Positions 25,940 to 33,467 of a DNA stretch of 38,367 nt are shown here, piece by piece. The notes below the pieces were generated by a model. It did no database searches. It saw only the letters and a list, made by a program, of their open reading frames with translations, and was not told where the DNA came from. The DNA comes from CAYQQJ01 sp964419935 (GTDB taxonomy: Bacteria; Pseudomonadota; Gammaproteobacteria; Pseudomonadales; Cellvibrionaceae). Numbering within the stretch: the first letter of the stretch is position 1; the number at the start of each line of letters is the position of its first letter. Position numbers and translations under genes: made by a program. The stretch covers positions 1 through 38,367 of the forward strand of contig CAYQQJ010000032.1 in assembly GCA_964419935.1 (NCBI GenBank). Reading direction: 5' to 3'.

Positions 25940-26224
25940 ATGCTGCTAAACGTGGCTCAAGATCAGAACGCTCAAAAAACCAAGTACAAACGCTGTAGCC
26001 CCGAATTACTTGATGCACTCGCGGAGAATGTCATACGACTCAGATTCGAGAACGGACTTTCGCAAGAGGCTCTTGCTGAATGCGCTGGGCTGCACCGCAC
26101 GTTCATTAGTCTGGTTGAACGGCGGGGGCGCAATGTGACATTGGGAGTGGTAGAAGCGCTTGCCAATGCATTAGGGGCTACTGTCCCCGAACTATTGACC
26201 GTGCAGGAAGATAAAGGCGGTTAA
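25940..26224 (+). CDS. XRE-family HTH regulator
   Basis: A 94-residue protein made almost only of a Cro/CI-type HTH (about residues 28-82): RLRFENGLSQEALAECAGLH, RTFISLVERRGRNVTLGVVEAL, then LANALGATVPELL. ATG (25940) or GTG (25952) could start it; the AAAGGA upstream fits the GTG better. It is probably a repressor of the divergent small gene and perhaps of the RhuM-Fic gene 76 nt downstream. Small XRE proteins next to Fic-type enzymes can act as antitoxin-like partners, but no direct sign of that is visible. Confidence 0.85.
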   Translation: MLLNVAQDQNAQKTKYKRCSPELLDALAENVIRLRFENGLSQEALAECAGLHRTFISLVERRGRNVTLGVVEALANALGATVPELLTVQEDKGG

Positions 26225-26300
26225 GTCGCAGTTGGCCTTATCCTTTGTTCAGGTAGGTTGTGGAAACAGGAAGAAGCAAAAATAACCAGGAGAGAAATCT

Positions 26301-27317
26301 ATGAAGGACCAACAGATCCATTTATTTACCAGCGATGACGGCGAAGCGCAGCTTGAGGTGGCGCTGGATCGGGAGACTGTGTGGCTGAATCAGGCGCAGA
26401 TGGCTGAACTGTTTGATACATCTACGGATAACATCAGCTTGCACCTAAAGAACATCTTTCAGGAGGATGAGCTGAACGAGCCTGCAACTACCGAGGATTA
26501 CTCGGTAGTTCGCCAAGAAGGCGATCGCCAGGTCCGACGCAGGATCAAGCACTACAACTTGGACGCTATTATCTCCGTGGGTTATCGCGTCAGTTCTAAA
26601 CGGGCCACGCAATTCCGCCAGTGGGCCACCCGTACCCTCAAAGAGCATTTGGTCCAAGGTTACACCCTCAACCAGCGGCGCCTTGTCGAACGAGGCGTAG
26701 AGTTTGAACTGGTGCTTAACCTACTAAGCCGCACCCTCAGTAATCAAGGGTTGGTAAACCCTGAGGGAGAAGCTGTGGCGCAGGTAATCAGCGAATACGC
26801 CCGCTCTTGGAGCCTCTTGCAGGGCTACGATGAACAGGCTCTGGAAAGAGTGAGCGCCCGCCAACTTAACATGCGTTCGCTGGACCTGCATGAAGCTTTG
26901 GCCGCTATAGGCGAGCTAAAGCAGACGCTAATCGCCAAGGGCGAAGCAACAGCGCTATTTGGACAAGTGCGCGGCGAGGGCCTGGCCTCCGCGTTAGCAA
27001 CCATTGAACAGGGCTTCGGCGAAGAACTGTTTTACCCCAATATCGCCAGCCGCGCGGCCCATCTGCTTTACTTCGTCATTAAGAACCACCCGCTGGCGGA
27101 CGGCAATAAGCGCTGTGGCTCATTCCTGTTCTTATGGTACCTGCGCCGCAACCAGCACCTGCTTGCTCGGCCGGTTGAGATACTCATTAACGACAATACG
27201 TTGGTGGCACTGGCGTTACTGGTGGCGGAGAGCCTGCCGGACCAGAAGGACTTGATGGTTCGCTTGATTGAGCATTTTGTGTTGTTAAGAGACACAGCAA
27301 CGAAAGCAGAGGGATAA
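26301..27317 (+). CDS. RhuM-Fic/Doc fusion protein
   Basis: A 338-residue protein. The N-terminal third is RhuM-like (TVWLNQAQMAELFDTS, NISLHLKNIF, HYNLDAIISVGYRVSSKRATQF). The C-terminal part is a Fic/Doc fold with the motif HPLADGNKR (His near 264), close to the AMPylase signature HPFx(D/E)GN(G/K)R. The catalytic His and the GN dipeptide are present. Fic/Doc proteins transfer AMP or phosphate to target proteins and often act as toxins. RhuM-type proteins are frequent in phage-defence and pathogenicity islands. AGGAGAG lies upstream of the ATG. It follows an XRE gene and precedes a broken endonuclease gene, so it may be part of a partly lost defence cassette. Confidence 0.85.
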   Translation: MKDQQIHLFTSDDGEAQLEVALDRETVWLNQAQMAELFDTSTDNISLHLKNIFQEDELNEPATTEDYSVVRQEGDRQVRRRIKHYNLDAIISVGYRVSSKRATQFRQWATRTLKEHLVQGYTLNQRRLVERGVEFELVLNLLSRTLSNQGLVNPEGEAVAQVISEYARSWSLLQGYDEQALERVSARQLNMRSLDLHEALAAIGELKQTLIAKGEATALFGQVRGEGLASALATIEQGFGEELFYPNIASRAAHLLYFVIKNHPLADGNKRCGSFLFLWYLRRNQHLLARPVEILINDNTLVALALLVAESLPDQKDLMVRLIEHFVLLRDTATKAEG

Positions 27318-27326
27318 GCGAAAAAC

Positions 27327-27508
27327 ATGCGCTTCTGGTGGGTCAACCAAAAACAGACATACCGCCACGAGATACCAGGTGGGTACATGTGGTCGCCGAA
27401 CGAAATTGCGACGGCGCCTTCATCGCGGCTATGGAACTATGCGCACTGTGACGCCCGGGACTGTGTATTTAGTTACGCAGACGGGAGGATCAAGGCCGTG
27501 GGCCAACT
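27327..27508 (+). pseudogene. 5' stump of an HNH-endonuclease-like gene
   Basis: The first 60 or so codons read MRFWWVNQKQTYRHEIPGG, YMWSPNEIATAPSSRLW and CVFSYADGRIKAVGQ. This strongly resembles the N-terminus of a family of HNH-type endonucleases whose proteins begin MRYWWVNQNQTY..., GGYxWSP... and ...GDVVFSFxDxxIxAIG. The similarity stops at about 27508, where the frame runs antisense into the AraC gene and becomes meaningless. The gene is therefore truncated, probably by the event that brought in the AraC/decarboxylase-like pair. It starts 9 nt after the RhuM-Fic stop, suggesting the two were once an operon. The family match is from memory. Confidence 0.6.
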
Positions 27509-28347
27509 AGTCCATCGAATGGCCGTGAGCGAAGCCTTATACTTTGTCGTCCCTGCGCTGAGATCTCCATTTCTCCGGCTCGGATGCGGTTTCTTTGCCG
27601 ATTCCGGTATTCTGTCGGCGAGAAAGAGGTGGTCTTTCTGAATTCACGAACGAAATGTGACTGATCATAGTAACCACACATGAGGCCGATCTCGGTTAGG
27701 GTAGCCCCCTCATCAAGCTTGATCAGGTGCCGGGCCCGCTTAACTCTTGACCATGCCAAAAGCTGCCTAAGGGTGCAACCAGTCTGCTCCTTGACTTGGC
27801 GTTCAGCGGTCCGTCGGCTGACTCCCAGACCCAAGAGTAACCCCTTAATAGAACCGGATTGTGACGCGACTTGGGCGGGGAGTCTTTCTCCTAGTGTTTG
27901 CGAGCAAGAGTGCCTTCTGGCCTGAGCGAGCATCCACTGATCAACTGACATGACTTGGGCAGGGATGCTTTTTGCGGTCATCTGTTCACACAGCTCCAGT
28001 AGATTGGGCACCACGAGGTGAGCTTCTGAAAGGCAGCTACCGCCTAGTTCTCCCATGGGTAAGCCTAAGAGTCGATGAGCGCCAGCAGCTCGAAACCTAA
28101 CGCCGAAAAGCGGCCCTGTAATCGCAAATACTTGCGGTGCTTGATGCGCGGTGAACGTTGCGGGGTAGAAATCTCGACCAGTGAGGTCGAAAATCAGACT
28201 ACTACCTCCGTCGCGGTATAGGTATTCCATGGACGACCTGCAGGTCCCATTGGCCACCACCCAATAGCACTCGATCCAGGGTCTTAGCGCTATGTTTGGC
28301 TGGTAACGCTGAAGCCCAAGATGAATTAGCTCACGAAACTGAGTCAT
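27490..28347 (-). CDS. AraC-family transcriptional regulator
   Basis: A 285-residue protein. The N-terminus is a sensing domain (RPWIECYWVVANG, FGVRFRAAGAHRLLG). A C-terminal AraC double HTH spans about residues 160-250 (LGVSRRTAERQVKEQTGC, then GATLTEIGLMCGYYDQSHFVREFRK and FSPTEYR). After FSPTEYR, where AraC proteins normally end, about 35 extra residues follow that look like read-through into the truncated endonuclease region. The gene lies 24 nt behind the carboxymuconolactone-decarboxylase-like gene on the same strand and may control it. Confidence 0.85.
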   Translation of the reverse strand: MTQFRELIHLGLQRYQPNIALRPWIECYWVVANGTCRSSMEYLYRDGGSSLIFDLTGRDFYPATFTAHQAPQVFAITGPLFGVRFRAAGAHRLLGLPMGELGGSCLSEAHLVVPNLLELCEQMTAKSIPAQVMSVDQWMLAQARRHSCSQTLGERLPAQVASQSGSIKGLLLGLGVSRRTAERQVKEQTGCTLRQLLAWSRVKRARHLIKLDEGATLTEIGLMCGYYDQSHFVREFRKTTSFSPTEYRNRQRNRIRAGEMEISAQGRQSIRLRSRPFDGLVGPRP

Positions 28348-28371
28348 AAATTTTCTCTGTTGTAACAGCTT

Positions 28372-28827
28372 CTAGCCACGCGTCTCTTCTGGTATGCAAT
28401 GCATAGCCGCCACAACGCGATTCCACCCGTTGATGGCAATAATGGACGCGGTCAAGTCAACAATCTCCTGGTCGGAAAACTGCGCTTTGAGTTTGCTGAA
28501 TACTTCATCAGATATTTCGCCGTTTGCCAAGTTTGTTAACGACTCGCTGAAAGCTAATGCAGCCCTTTCCCGGTCGCTAAACCAGGTGGTGTATTGCCAT
28601 GCGCTAAGCGTGTCCAGGCGATATTGCTTTTCACCGTGACTTCTAGCCTCGGCCGAGTGCATATGTAGGCAGAACGCGCAGCCATTAATCTGGGAGCATC
28701 TTATCTTAATTAGATGTGAAAGCTGATCCCCGATAGTGGAAGACGCTGCCTCGGCGAGGCTTATCAAAGCCTTAGGGAGCTCGGGACGAAGGTCGTAAAC
28801 ATTCTGTCGTTCAATTCTGGTTTGCAT
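28372..28827 (-). CDS. Carboxymuconolactone decarboxylase/AhpD-like protein
   Basis: A 151-residue, all-helical protein with the AhpD-type redox motif CAFCLHMH (Cys50, Cys53, His57) preceded by KIRCSQINGC. Further family features are WFSDRERAALAFSES and VDLTASIIAINGWNRV. Such proteins are peroxidase or alkylhydroperoxidase-like and trimerise. A strong AGGAGG site precedes the ATG. Co-directional with the AraC gene downstream, suggesting a stress-response pair. Confidence 0.85.
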   Translation of the reverse strand: MQTRIERQNVYDLRPELPKALISLAEAASSTIGDQLSHLIKIRCSQINGCAFCLHMHSAEARSHGEKQYRLDTLSAWQYTTWFSDRERAALAFSESLTNLANGEISDEVFSKLKAQFSDQEIVDLTASIIAINGWNRVVAAMHCIPEETRG

Positions 28828-29003
28828 GAATCCTCCTCAGATTGTTATGGGAGGAGAGAGAATGCGCGCATCTACGCTGCAAAGATTGTACTTTTGCGTC
28901 ATCCGCTGAGGTTGGGCTTGGATCTGTGGTGCGGTCTCACTAGAACACATGTGGTGGATAAACGCATTGCTTTGATGGCGGTAGAGAGTGGGCTTCCTGC
29001 ACA

Positions 29004-29825
29004 TCAGTCAAACTTGTTTTTGATCGCCTTGGTCCACAACTCGGCATCGTCCTTATTCATGTTGCCGTGGGGTGCAATGCGGGGGTCTTCGTATCCCCGT
29101 TGCTCAATATCGCTCAGGTACTGTTCGCGCGACAGCAAGGTGCCGCCGCATAGGGTGCTATCCTTGGCCGGTGTGTCGATCTCGTTCCGCAACCGGTTCA
29201 GCAATGTCTCCATTACTCGCGAGGGAATAATGTTGCGCTGCGCCGGATAGATGAAACCGAACAAGATCAAATGGCTTAGCAGTAATCGCCAGTGGGGATC
29301 AAAACGCTGCAGTAGCCTCGGCCAATCCAACTGCTGGGCTCGCGTCAGGAAAAGGTGGGCCACATCGGCACCATCGAAGCGCTCGCGCTCCATAATGAAT
29401 GCCTTTGACCAAATAGTTTCCTCTGCCGGACACATTTTTACCCGAGTACCGAAAAGTTCTGCTGAGTCGGCATAGTTGAACCAGTCTTGGTCAACCTCCG
29501 CCACGCCGTTGCCGGAACTGAATACAAGATCAATCACGTCGTTATTGCAACGCACTTTTCCCAGCCAGTGAGGGTAGGTGAGTTCTGTCTCGTACCCGGC
29601 CATGGCCAGCGTCTCGCTGATCCGCTCATAATCCGCCCGTGCAATAAATATATCGAAATCCTGGGTCTTGCGGCTAATGCCAGTGTAATGGTTGACCGCG
29701 TAAGCGCCGCCAATCAAGTAGGGCAGGGAAGCGCGGTTCAGAGTGGCAATGACATTTTGATAAAAGCGCAATGTTTCCCGCGGAACATCGTCGCCTTTTT
29801 GCGTAAGGGCTGCCGGTTTCTGCAT
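29004..29825 (-). CDS. Nucleotidyltransferase-fold protein
   Basis: A 273-residue protein with a minimal nucleotidyltransferase motif: LIGGAYAVNHYTGISRKT followed by DFDIF (Asp56 and Asp58), then VIDLVFSS as the third-acid region. A helical C-terminal half contains HLILFGFIYPAQRN. It belongs to the stand-alone nucleotidyltransferase families often linked to toxin-antitoxin or substrate-tagging functions; the substrate is unknown. It is divergent from a metallophosphoesterase gene. The start MQKPAAL has a modest AGGT site. Confidence 0.75.
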   Translation of the reverse strand: MQKPAALTQKGDDVPRETLRFYQNVIATLNRASLPYLIGGAYAVNHYTGISRKTQDFDIFIARADYERISETLAMAGYETELTYPHWLGKVRCNNDVIDLVFSSGNGVAEVDQDWFNYADSAELFGTRVKMCPAEETIWSKAFIMERERFDGADVAHLFLTRAQQLDWPRLLQRFDPHWRLLLSHLILFGFIYPAQRNIIPSRVMETLLNRLRNEIDTPAKDSTLCGGTLLSREQYLSDIEQRGYEDPRIAPHGNMNKDDAELWTKAIKNKFD

Positions 29826-29994
29826 CGAGTCAACCTGTCTGTGAAACTGCTCCGCGTGAGGTCATACGGTATGTGATGCAATAGACAGCAATTCTTATGC
29901 CGCAGGCTCGGCGATAGCGGCGTGCGATTAACCGGAGTGGTTAAGGCCCCGTGGTATAAGTCTTGCTCGTTTTCAAGGCGATGTGTAGCGATAA

Positions 29995-30765
29995 ATGCGG
30001 GGACGGCTTGTGATTTCACACGAGAAGGTGCGAGTGGCGGCGGTGGGAGATCTACACTGTACGCAAGCGATGGCGGGCAAATTTCGCCCTCTCTTTTTAC
30101 AGGCCGCGGAGGCTGCCGATATTCTCCTGCTGTGTGGGGATCTGACCGACTACGGTCTGCCCGAGGAAGCGCACATACTTGCAGAAGAATTGGCCGCGGC
30201 GGACATTCCCGTGGCGGCGGTGCTGGGTAACCACGACTATGAATCCGGCAAATCCGACGAGGTCAAACACATTCTCTGCGAGGCGGGTGTGCACGTTCTC
30301 GATGGCGAAGCTTGTGAAATTGAAGGGATAGGTATTGCCGGTGCCAAAGGCTTCGCCGGCGGCTTTGGCCGCGGTGCGCTCGGCCCCTGGGGCGAGCCTT
30401 GCATCAAAGAGTTCGTCAACGAAGCTATGAACGAGGCGCTAAAGCTTGAAACAGCTTTGTCCAAATTGCGTACGCAATACCGAATTGCGCTTTTGCACTA
30501 CGCCCCCATCGTCGCTACCGTTCAGGGCGAGCCCCCGGAGATTTTCGCTTTCCTGGGCACCAGCAGACTCGAAGACCCCCTCATCCACGACCCGGTTGAC
30601 GTCGTGTTTCATGGCCATGCACATCGTGGCTACCCGGAAGGCAAAACCGTTAATGGCATATCGGTTTACAACGTCGCCAAGCCATTGTTACAACGCACCT
30701 ACCCCGACCAGCCGGCCTTTCGGCTGGTTGATTTTCCAATGGGTGAGGTTGGGCTGGAGCCGTGA
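29995..30765 (+). CDS. Calcineurin-like metallophosphoesterase
   Basis: A 256-residue protein with the full set of motifs: GDLH (Asp19, His21), LLLCGDLTDYG, AVLGNHDYE, IALLHYAP and VFHGHAHRG. It is cytoplasmic, with no signal peptide. Probable activity: hydrolysis of a phosphomonoester or phosphodiester using two metal ions; the substrate is unknown. The start at 29995 is the first ATG and is not supported by a clear ribosome site, so a start a few codons in (near VISHEK) is possible. The divergent nucleotidyltransferase upstream suggests opposing attachment and removal of a nucleotide, which is inference. Confidence 0.85.
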   Translation: MRGRLVISHEKVRVAAVGDLHCTQAMAGKFRPLFLQAAEAADILLLCGDLTDYGLPEEAHILAEELAAADIPVAAVLGNHDYESGKSDEVKHILCEAGVHVLDGEACEIEGIGIAGAKGFAGGFGRGALGPWGEPCIKEFVNEAMNEALKLETALSKLRTQYRIALLHYAPIVATVQGEPPEIFAFLGTSRLEDPLIHDPVDVVFHGHAHRGYPEGKTVNGISVYNVAKPLLQRTYPDQPAFRLVDFPMGEVGLEP

Positions 30766-31086
30766 GCTGGCCTTCTGGGTCCCATCTTCACAACGGCGTT
30801 CGTCAGTCATTTGCACCCAATCACTGGCGACGGCATAGAGGCGCTAATATAAGTCGCTAGATGAACGCTCATTGCGCCGTTGGACGGAGCCTATGCATGG
30901 ATAGCTAATTCAGGCGGCTGCACCTGCGAGCGCAATGACAAGAAGACCAGATGTGCGTTTGATAAGAGTGCTAGTGCGCATACTCTCCCCTTTGTGTTGT
31001 TCTCGAGGTGACCGTGCCTGTTGCGTGCTGAGTCAGGCGCTGGCCCACCGCAGCCTGTGCCTGAGCGTTGATAAAACCTATGTTGT
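30766..31086. other. Intergenic stretch, no gene seen
   Basis: The 321 bp between the metallophosphoesterase and the small lipoprotein hold only inverted CAACGGCG/CGCCGTTG copies at 30791 and 30875 and an imperfect GC hairpin near 31030-31065 that may terminate the lipoprotein transcript. The open frames here lack ribosome sites and family character. Confidence 0.4.
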
Positions 31087-31356
31087 TTACTCGGTGGCTT
31101 CATTGAAAGCTTTGCGCGCTTTTTCCGCAGCTTTGTCTATGGCATCGCTCGCGTCACCCATCGTTTCTTCCATAATATTGCCAGCGTCATCTAACGCTTC
31201 TTTGGTGGCTTCGTTGGCCCTGTTTACCGCCTCGTCTACTTTTTTACCGGCTTCTTCCGCAGAATGTTCTTCGCTGCATGCGGAGAGCAATCCGCCGCCA
31301 ACAGCCAGACAAAGGGCCAGTGCAAGCGGCTTTAGGTTCTTCGTTGTTTTGACCAT
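31087..31356 (-). CDS. Small Lpp-like helical lipoprotein
   Basis: An 89-residue protein with signal peptide and lipobox LSAC (Cys27). The mature part is one continuous charged alpha-helix with heptad-like Ala/Asp/Glu/Lys spacing (AEEAGKKVDEAVNRANEA, DAIDKAAEKARKAFNEATE), as in coiled-coil murein-lipoprotein-type or stress-related lipoproteins. It has no terminal Lys for peptidoglycan linkage. Function is unknown. Confidence 0.8.
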   Translation of the reverse strand: MVKTTKNLKPLALALCLAVGGGLLSACSEEHSAEEAGKKVDEAVNRANEATKEALDDAGNIMEETMGDASDAIDKAAEKARKAFNEATE

Positions 31357-31479
31357 GGGATTTTCCTCGATGGGGTCTAGCTGGCCAGTCTACGAGTAGG
31401 GGAATGACGTCGTCAACGAATGGTTAACTGTTGAAGCTGCCCTTCTGGCATGGTATTCATCGCCACTCCTCCCCCACGC

Positions 31480-31534
31480 TTGACCTAAGTGGTGAAGTCA
31501 GACATAGTGTCACCACATATGTATAAGTGGTGAC
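31480..31534 (+). promoter_or_regulatory. AbiE promoter and operator-like repeats
   Basis: TTGACC (31480-31485) and CATAGT (31503-31508), 17 bp apart, make a reasonable promoter. GTCACCAC (31509-31516) and GTGGTGAC (31527-31534) are perfect inverted half-sites, and AAGTGGTGA at 31487 is a third half-site within the promoter spacer. AbiEi antitoxins are known to autorepress through inverted repeats of this kind. The last half-site also contains the likely ribosome site (GGTGA) of the first gene. Confidence 0.65.
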
Positions 31535-31537
31535 GTT

Positions 31538-32149
31538 TTGTCTGAATCAAACCAACCCCAATCGCCGGAGGAGGTCATCTTTCGCGCTCACGGCGGTCAG
31601 ATGCGTATGAGTGAGGCCTTGGCGGCAGGGCTTAGCCGTTACCAGCTTTACCGCTTGCGGGACCAAGGCGTGATTGAGTGCATTAGTCGCGGTTTGTACC
31701 GCCTGTCAGACCTGCCGCCCATAACCAATCCGGACTTGGTAACGGTGGCTTCGCAGTACCCTAAGGCCGTGCTCTGCCTGATCTCTGCTTTGGCGTGGCA
31801 CGGCATCACCACGCAAGTTCCCCGTCACGTTCATTTGGCAGTGTCGCGTAACGCGCGCTTACCTGAGCTGGAATACCCGCCGGTGCATTCCTACCGTTTT
31901 GCCACTGCCGCATTTGCTGCAGGTATAGAGCCTGACTTCATCGATGGGATCAAGATCCAGGTATACAACGCCGAAAAAACCGTGGCGGACTGCTTCAAGT
32001 TCCGCAATAAAATTGGGCACGACGTAGCGCTGGAGGCTTTGAATCTGTACCGCACTCGCAAACGATTTGATCCCGTTGCGCTACTAAACTATGCCCGTGT
32101 CTGCCGAGTTGAGCAGGTTATGCGTCCTTACCTGGAGGCCGTGCTATGA
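31538..32149 (+). CDS. abiEi: AbiEi-type antitoxin (type IV TA)
   Basis: A 203-residue protein. The N-terminal winged helix (residues ~8-60) includes MRMSEALAAGLSRYQLYRLR and GVIECISRGLYRLSD. The C-terminal AbiEi-type domain carries YPKAVLCLISALAWHGIT, VHLAVSRNARLP and VYNAEKTVADCFKFRNKIG. AbiEi proteins repress their own operon and neutralise the nucleotidyltransferase toxin. The best start is TTG at 31538, 4 nt after a GGTGA ribosome site; the first ATG in frame would remove part of the HTH. Its stop overlaps the toxin start (ATGA). Confidence 0.85.
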   Translation: MSESNQPQSPEEVIFRAHGGQMRMSEALAAGLSRYQLYRLRDQGVIECISRGLYRLSDLPPITNPDLVTVASQYPKAVLCLISALAWHGITTQVPRHVHLAVSRNARLPELEYPPVHSYRFATAAFAAGIEPDFIDGIKIQVYNAEKTVADCFKFRNKIGHDVALEALNLYRTRKRFDPVALLNYARVCRVEQVMRPYLEAVL

Positions 32150-33051
32150 GTACCAGTAACATAGCGGCTTCTATACGACAGCGTCTGCTAAACCGCGCAC
32201 GGCAAGACAAGCGTCCTTTCAATGAATTGTTGCAGTATTACGCAATGGAGCGTTTTTTATACCGCCTTAGTCAGTCTGCTCATGCAGAGTGTTTTATCCT
32301 CAAGGGCGCGCTGATGCTGAGAGTTTGGCAGGCACCCGAGGTGCGCCCAACCATGGACATCGACATGCTCGGCAAAACGGACAATAGTGCTGAGGCGTTG
32401 CTTACCCAAATACGTGAAGTTCTGACGACTGCGGTGGAGGACGACGGTTTGGAGTATGTCCCCGACAGCCTACAACCCGACGCCATTACCGAAGGCGCTG
32501 ACTACCAAGGTCAGCGCTTGCGTTTTACTGGCACACTCGCGGGAGCGCGAGTAACGCTGCAGTTGGACATTGGCTTTGGTGACGCGGTGCATCCAGCGGC
32601 GGAGCTGGCGACTTTCCCAACGTTGCTGGACTTACCAGCTCCACACTTGTTGTGCTACAGCCGGGAGAGTGCGATAGCGGAGAAATTTCAAGCGATGGTA
32701 AGTCTGGGAGATTTGAACAGTCGCATGAAGGATTTTTACGATATTTGGTTGCTGGCTCGCCAGTTCGATTTTGATAGTGCGCAGCTGGCGGAGGCTATCG
32801 GGTTGACATTCTCCCGGCGCGGAACTGCCTTGCCCGGCGCGTTACCATTCGGCCCCGACTTTATTGCCGCCAAGCAAACGCAATGGCTGGCGTTTCATAA
32901 GCGATTACAGCAACCGAACCTGCCAGAGCAGTTTACTGAAGTGGTTAAGGTATTAGCAGAATTTTTAACGCCTTTTTTGGCTCCGTCCGATACGCCCGAG
33001 TCGTACACAATGCCGAAAAATTGGTTAGCTTCCGGCCCGTGGTGCGGGTAA
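32146..33051 (+). CDS. abiEii: AbiEii-type nucleotidyltransferase toxin
   Basis: A 301-residue protein with AbiEii features: CFILKGALMLRVW, then VRPTMDIDML (the metal-binding Asp pair), QLDIGFGD, and EKFQAMVSLGDLNSRMKDFYDIW. The toxin is a GTP-binding nucleotidyltransferase in characterised AbiE systems. The last 20 or so residues (ESYTMPKNWLASGPWCG) look like an unconserved tail. The gene overlaps the antitoxin by 4 nt, so the two are translationally coupled. All main motifs are intact, so the system is probably functional. Confidence 0.85.
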   Translation: MSTSNIAASIRQRLLNRARQDKRPFNELLQYYAMERFLYRLSQSAHAECFILKGALMLRVWQAPEVRPTMDIDMLGKTDNSAEALLTQIREVLTTAVEDDGLEYVPDSLQPDAITEGADYQGQRLRFTGTLAGARVTLQLDIGFGDAVHPAAELATFPTLLDLPAPHLLCYSRESAIAEKFQAMVSLGDLNSRMKDFYDIWLLARQFDFDSAQLAEAIGLTFSRRGTALPGALPFGPDFIAAKQTQWLAFHKRLQQPNLPEQFTEVVKVLAEFLTPFLAPSDTPESYTMPKNWLASGPWCG

Positions 33052-33467
33052 CGAACTTGCCGGGTATTGCCGTCACATTATTGGAAGCTTTAAAGGCTTC
33101 TTCGTGGTGCACGCGGCGAGCGTACCGTCGCCAACAAAAAACTAAGCAAAAAGCCAAGGCAAGCGCTCTCCTTGTGGAGGAGGGCGCACACGCTTGTACA
33201 GCCTCAACCCGTGTTGCCCTCTGCTCACGGAGCTAAGAGCGTTGCTTGATAAGGCAGTTTCCTTCTATCCTCCGGCACAAAAGGAGGCGTTGCTGAATGA
33301 CCGTCGTCACCCCGTCGCAAGGGTAGGCCATTAGAGCTATGAGTCATGTCGCTTTCATGTCCGGGTTCTGATGGAGCGTTCACATTTCAGCGACTTTTTA
33401 GTCACATTGGCGCTGTTAACCTTTTAGCGTTTCATCCAATACGGTCGATTCTCGGAGGGATAGCAAT
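33052..33467. other. Intergenic region before the TonB receptor-TCS unit
   Basis: 416 bp without a convincing gene. A hairpin at 33163-33187 (GCGCTCTCC ... GGAGGAGGGCGC) may end the AbiE transcript. The last 30 bases supply the receptor gene's GGAGGGA ribosome site. Open frames spanning 32945-33236 on either strand have no recognisable protein character. Confidence 0.4.

Noticed and set aside
27509..27641. Continuation of the endonuclease-like frame
   Set aside because: Beyond 27508 it reads antisense through the AraC gene and loses all family resemblance.
28822..29250. Plus-strand 142-residue frame antisense to the nucleotidyltransferase
   Set aside because: No domain, low-quality composition, and the opposite strand has a recognisable enzyme.
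32945..33236. Overlapping open frames after the AbiEii gene
   Set aside because: They have no ribosome site or recognised motif and partly run antisense to the toxin gene.
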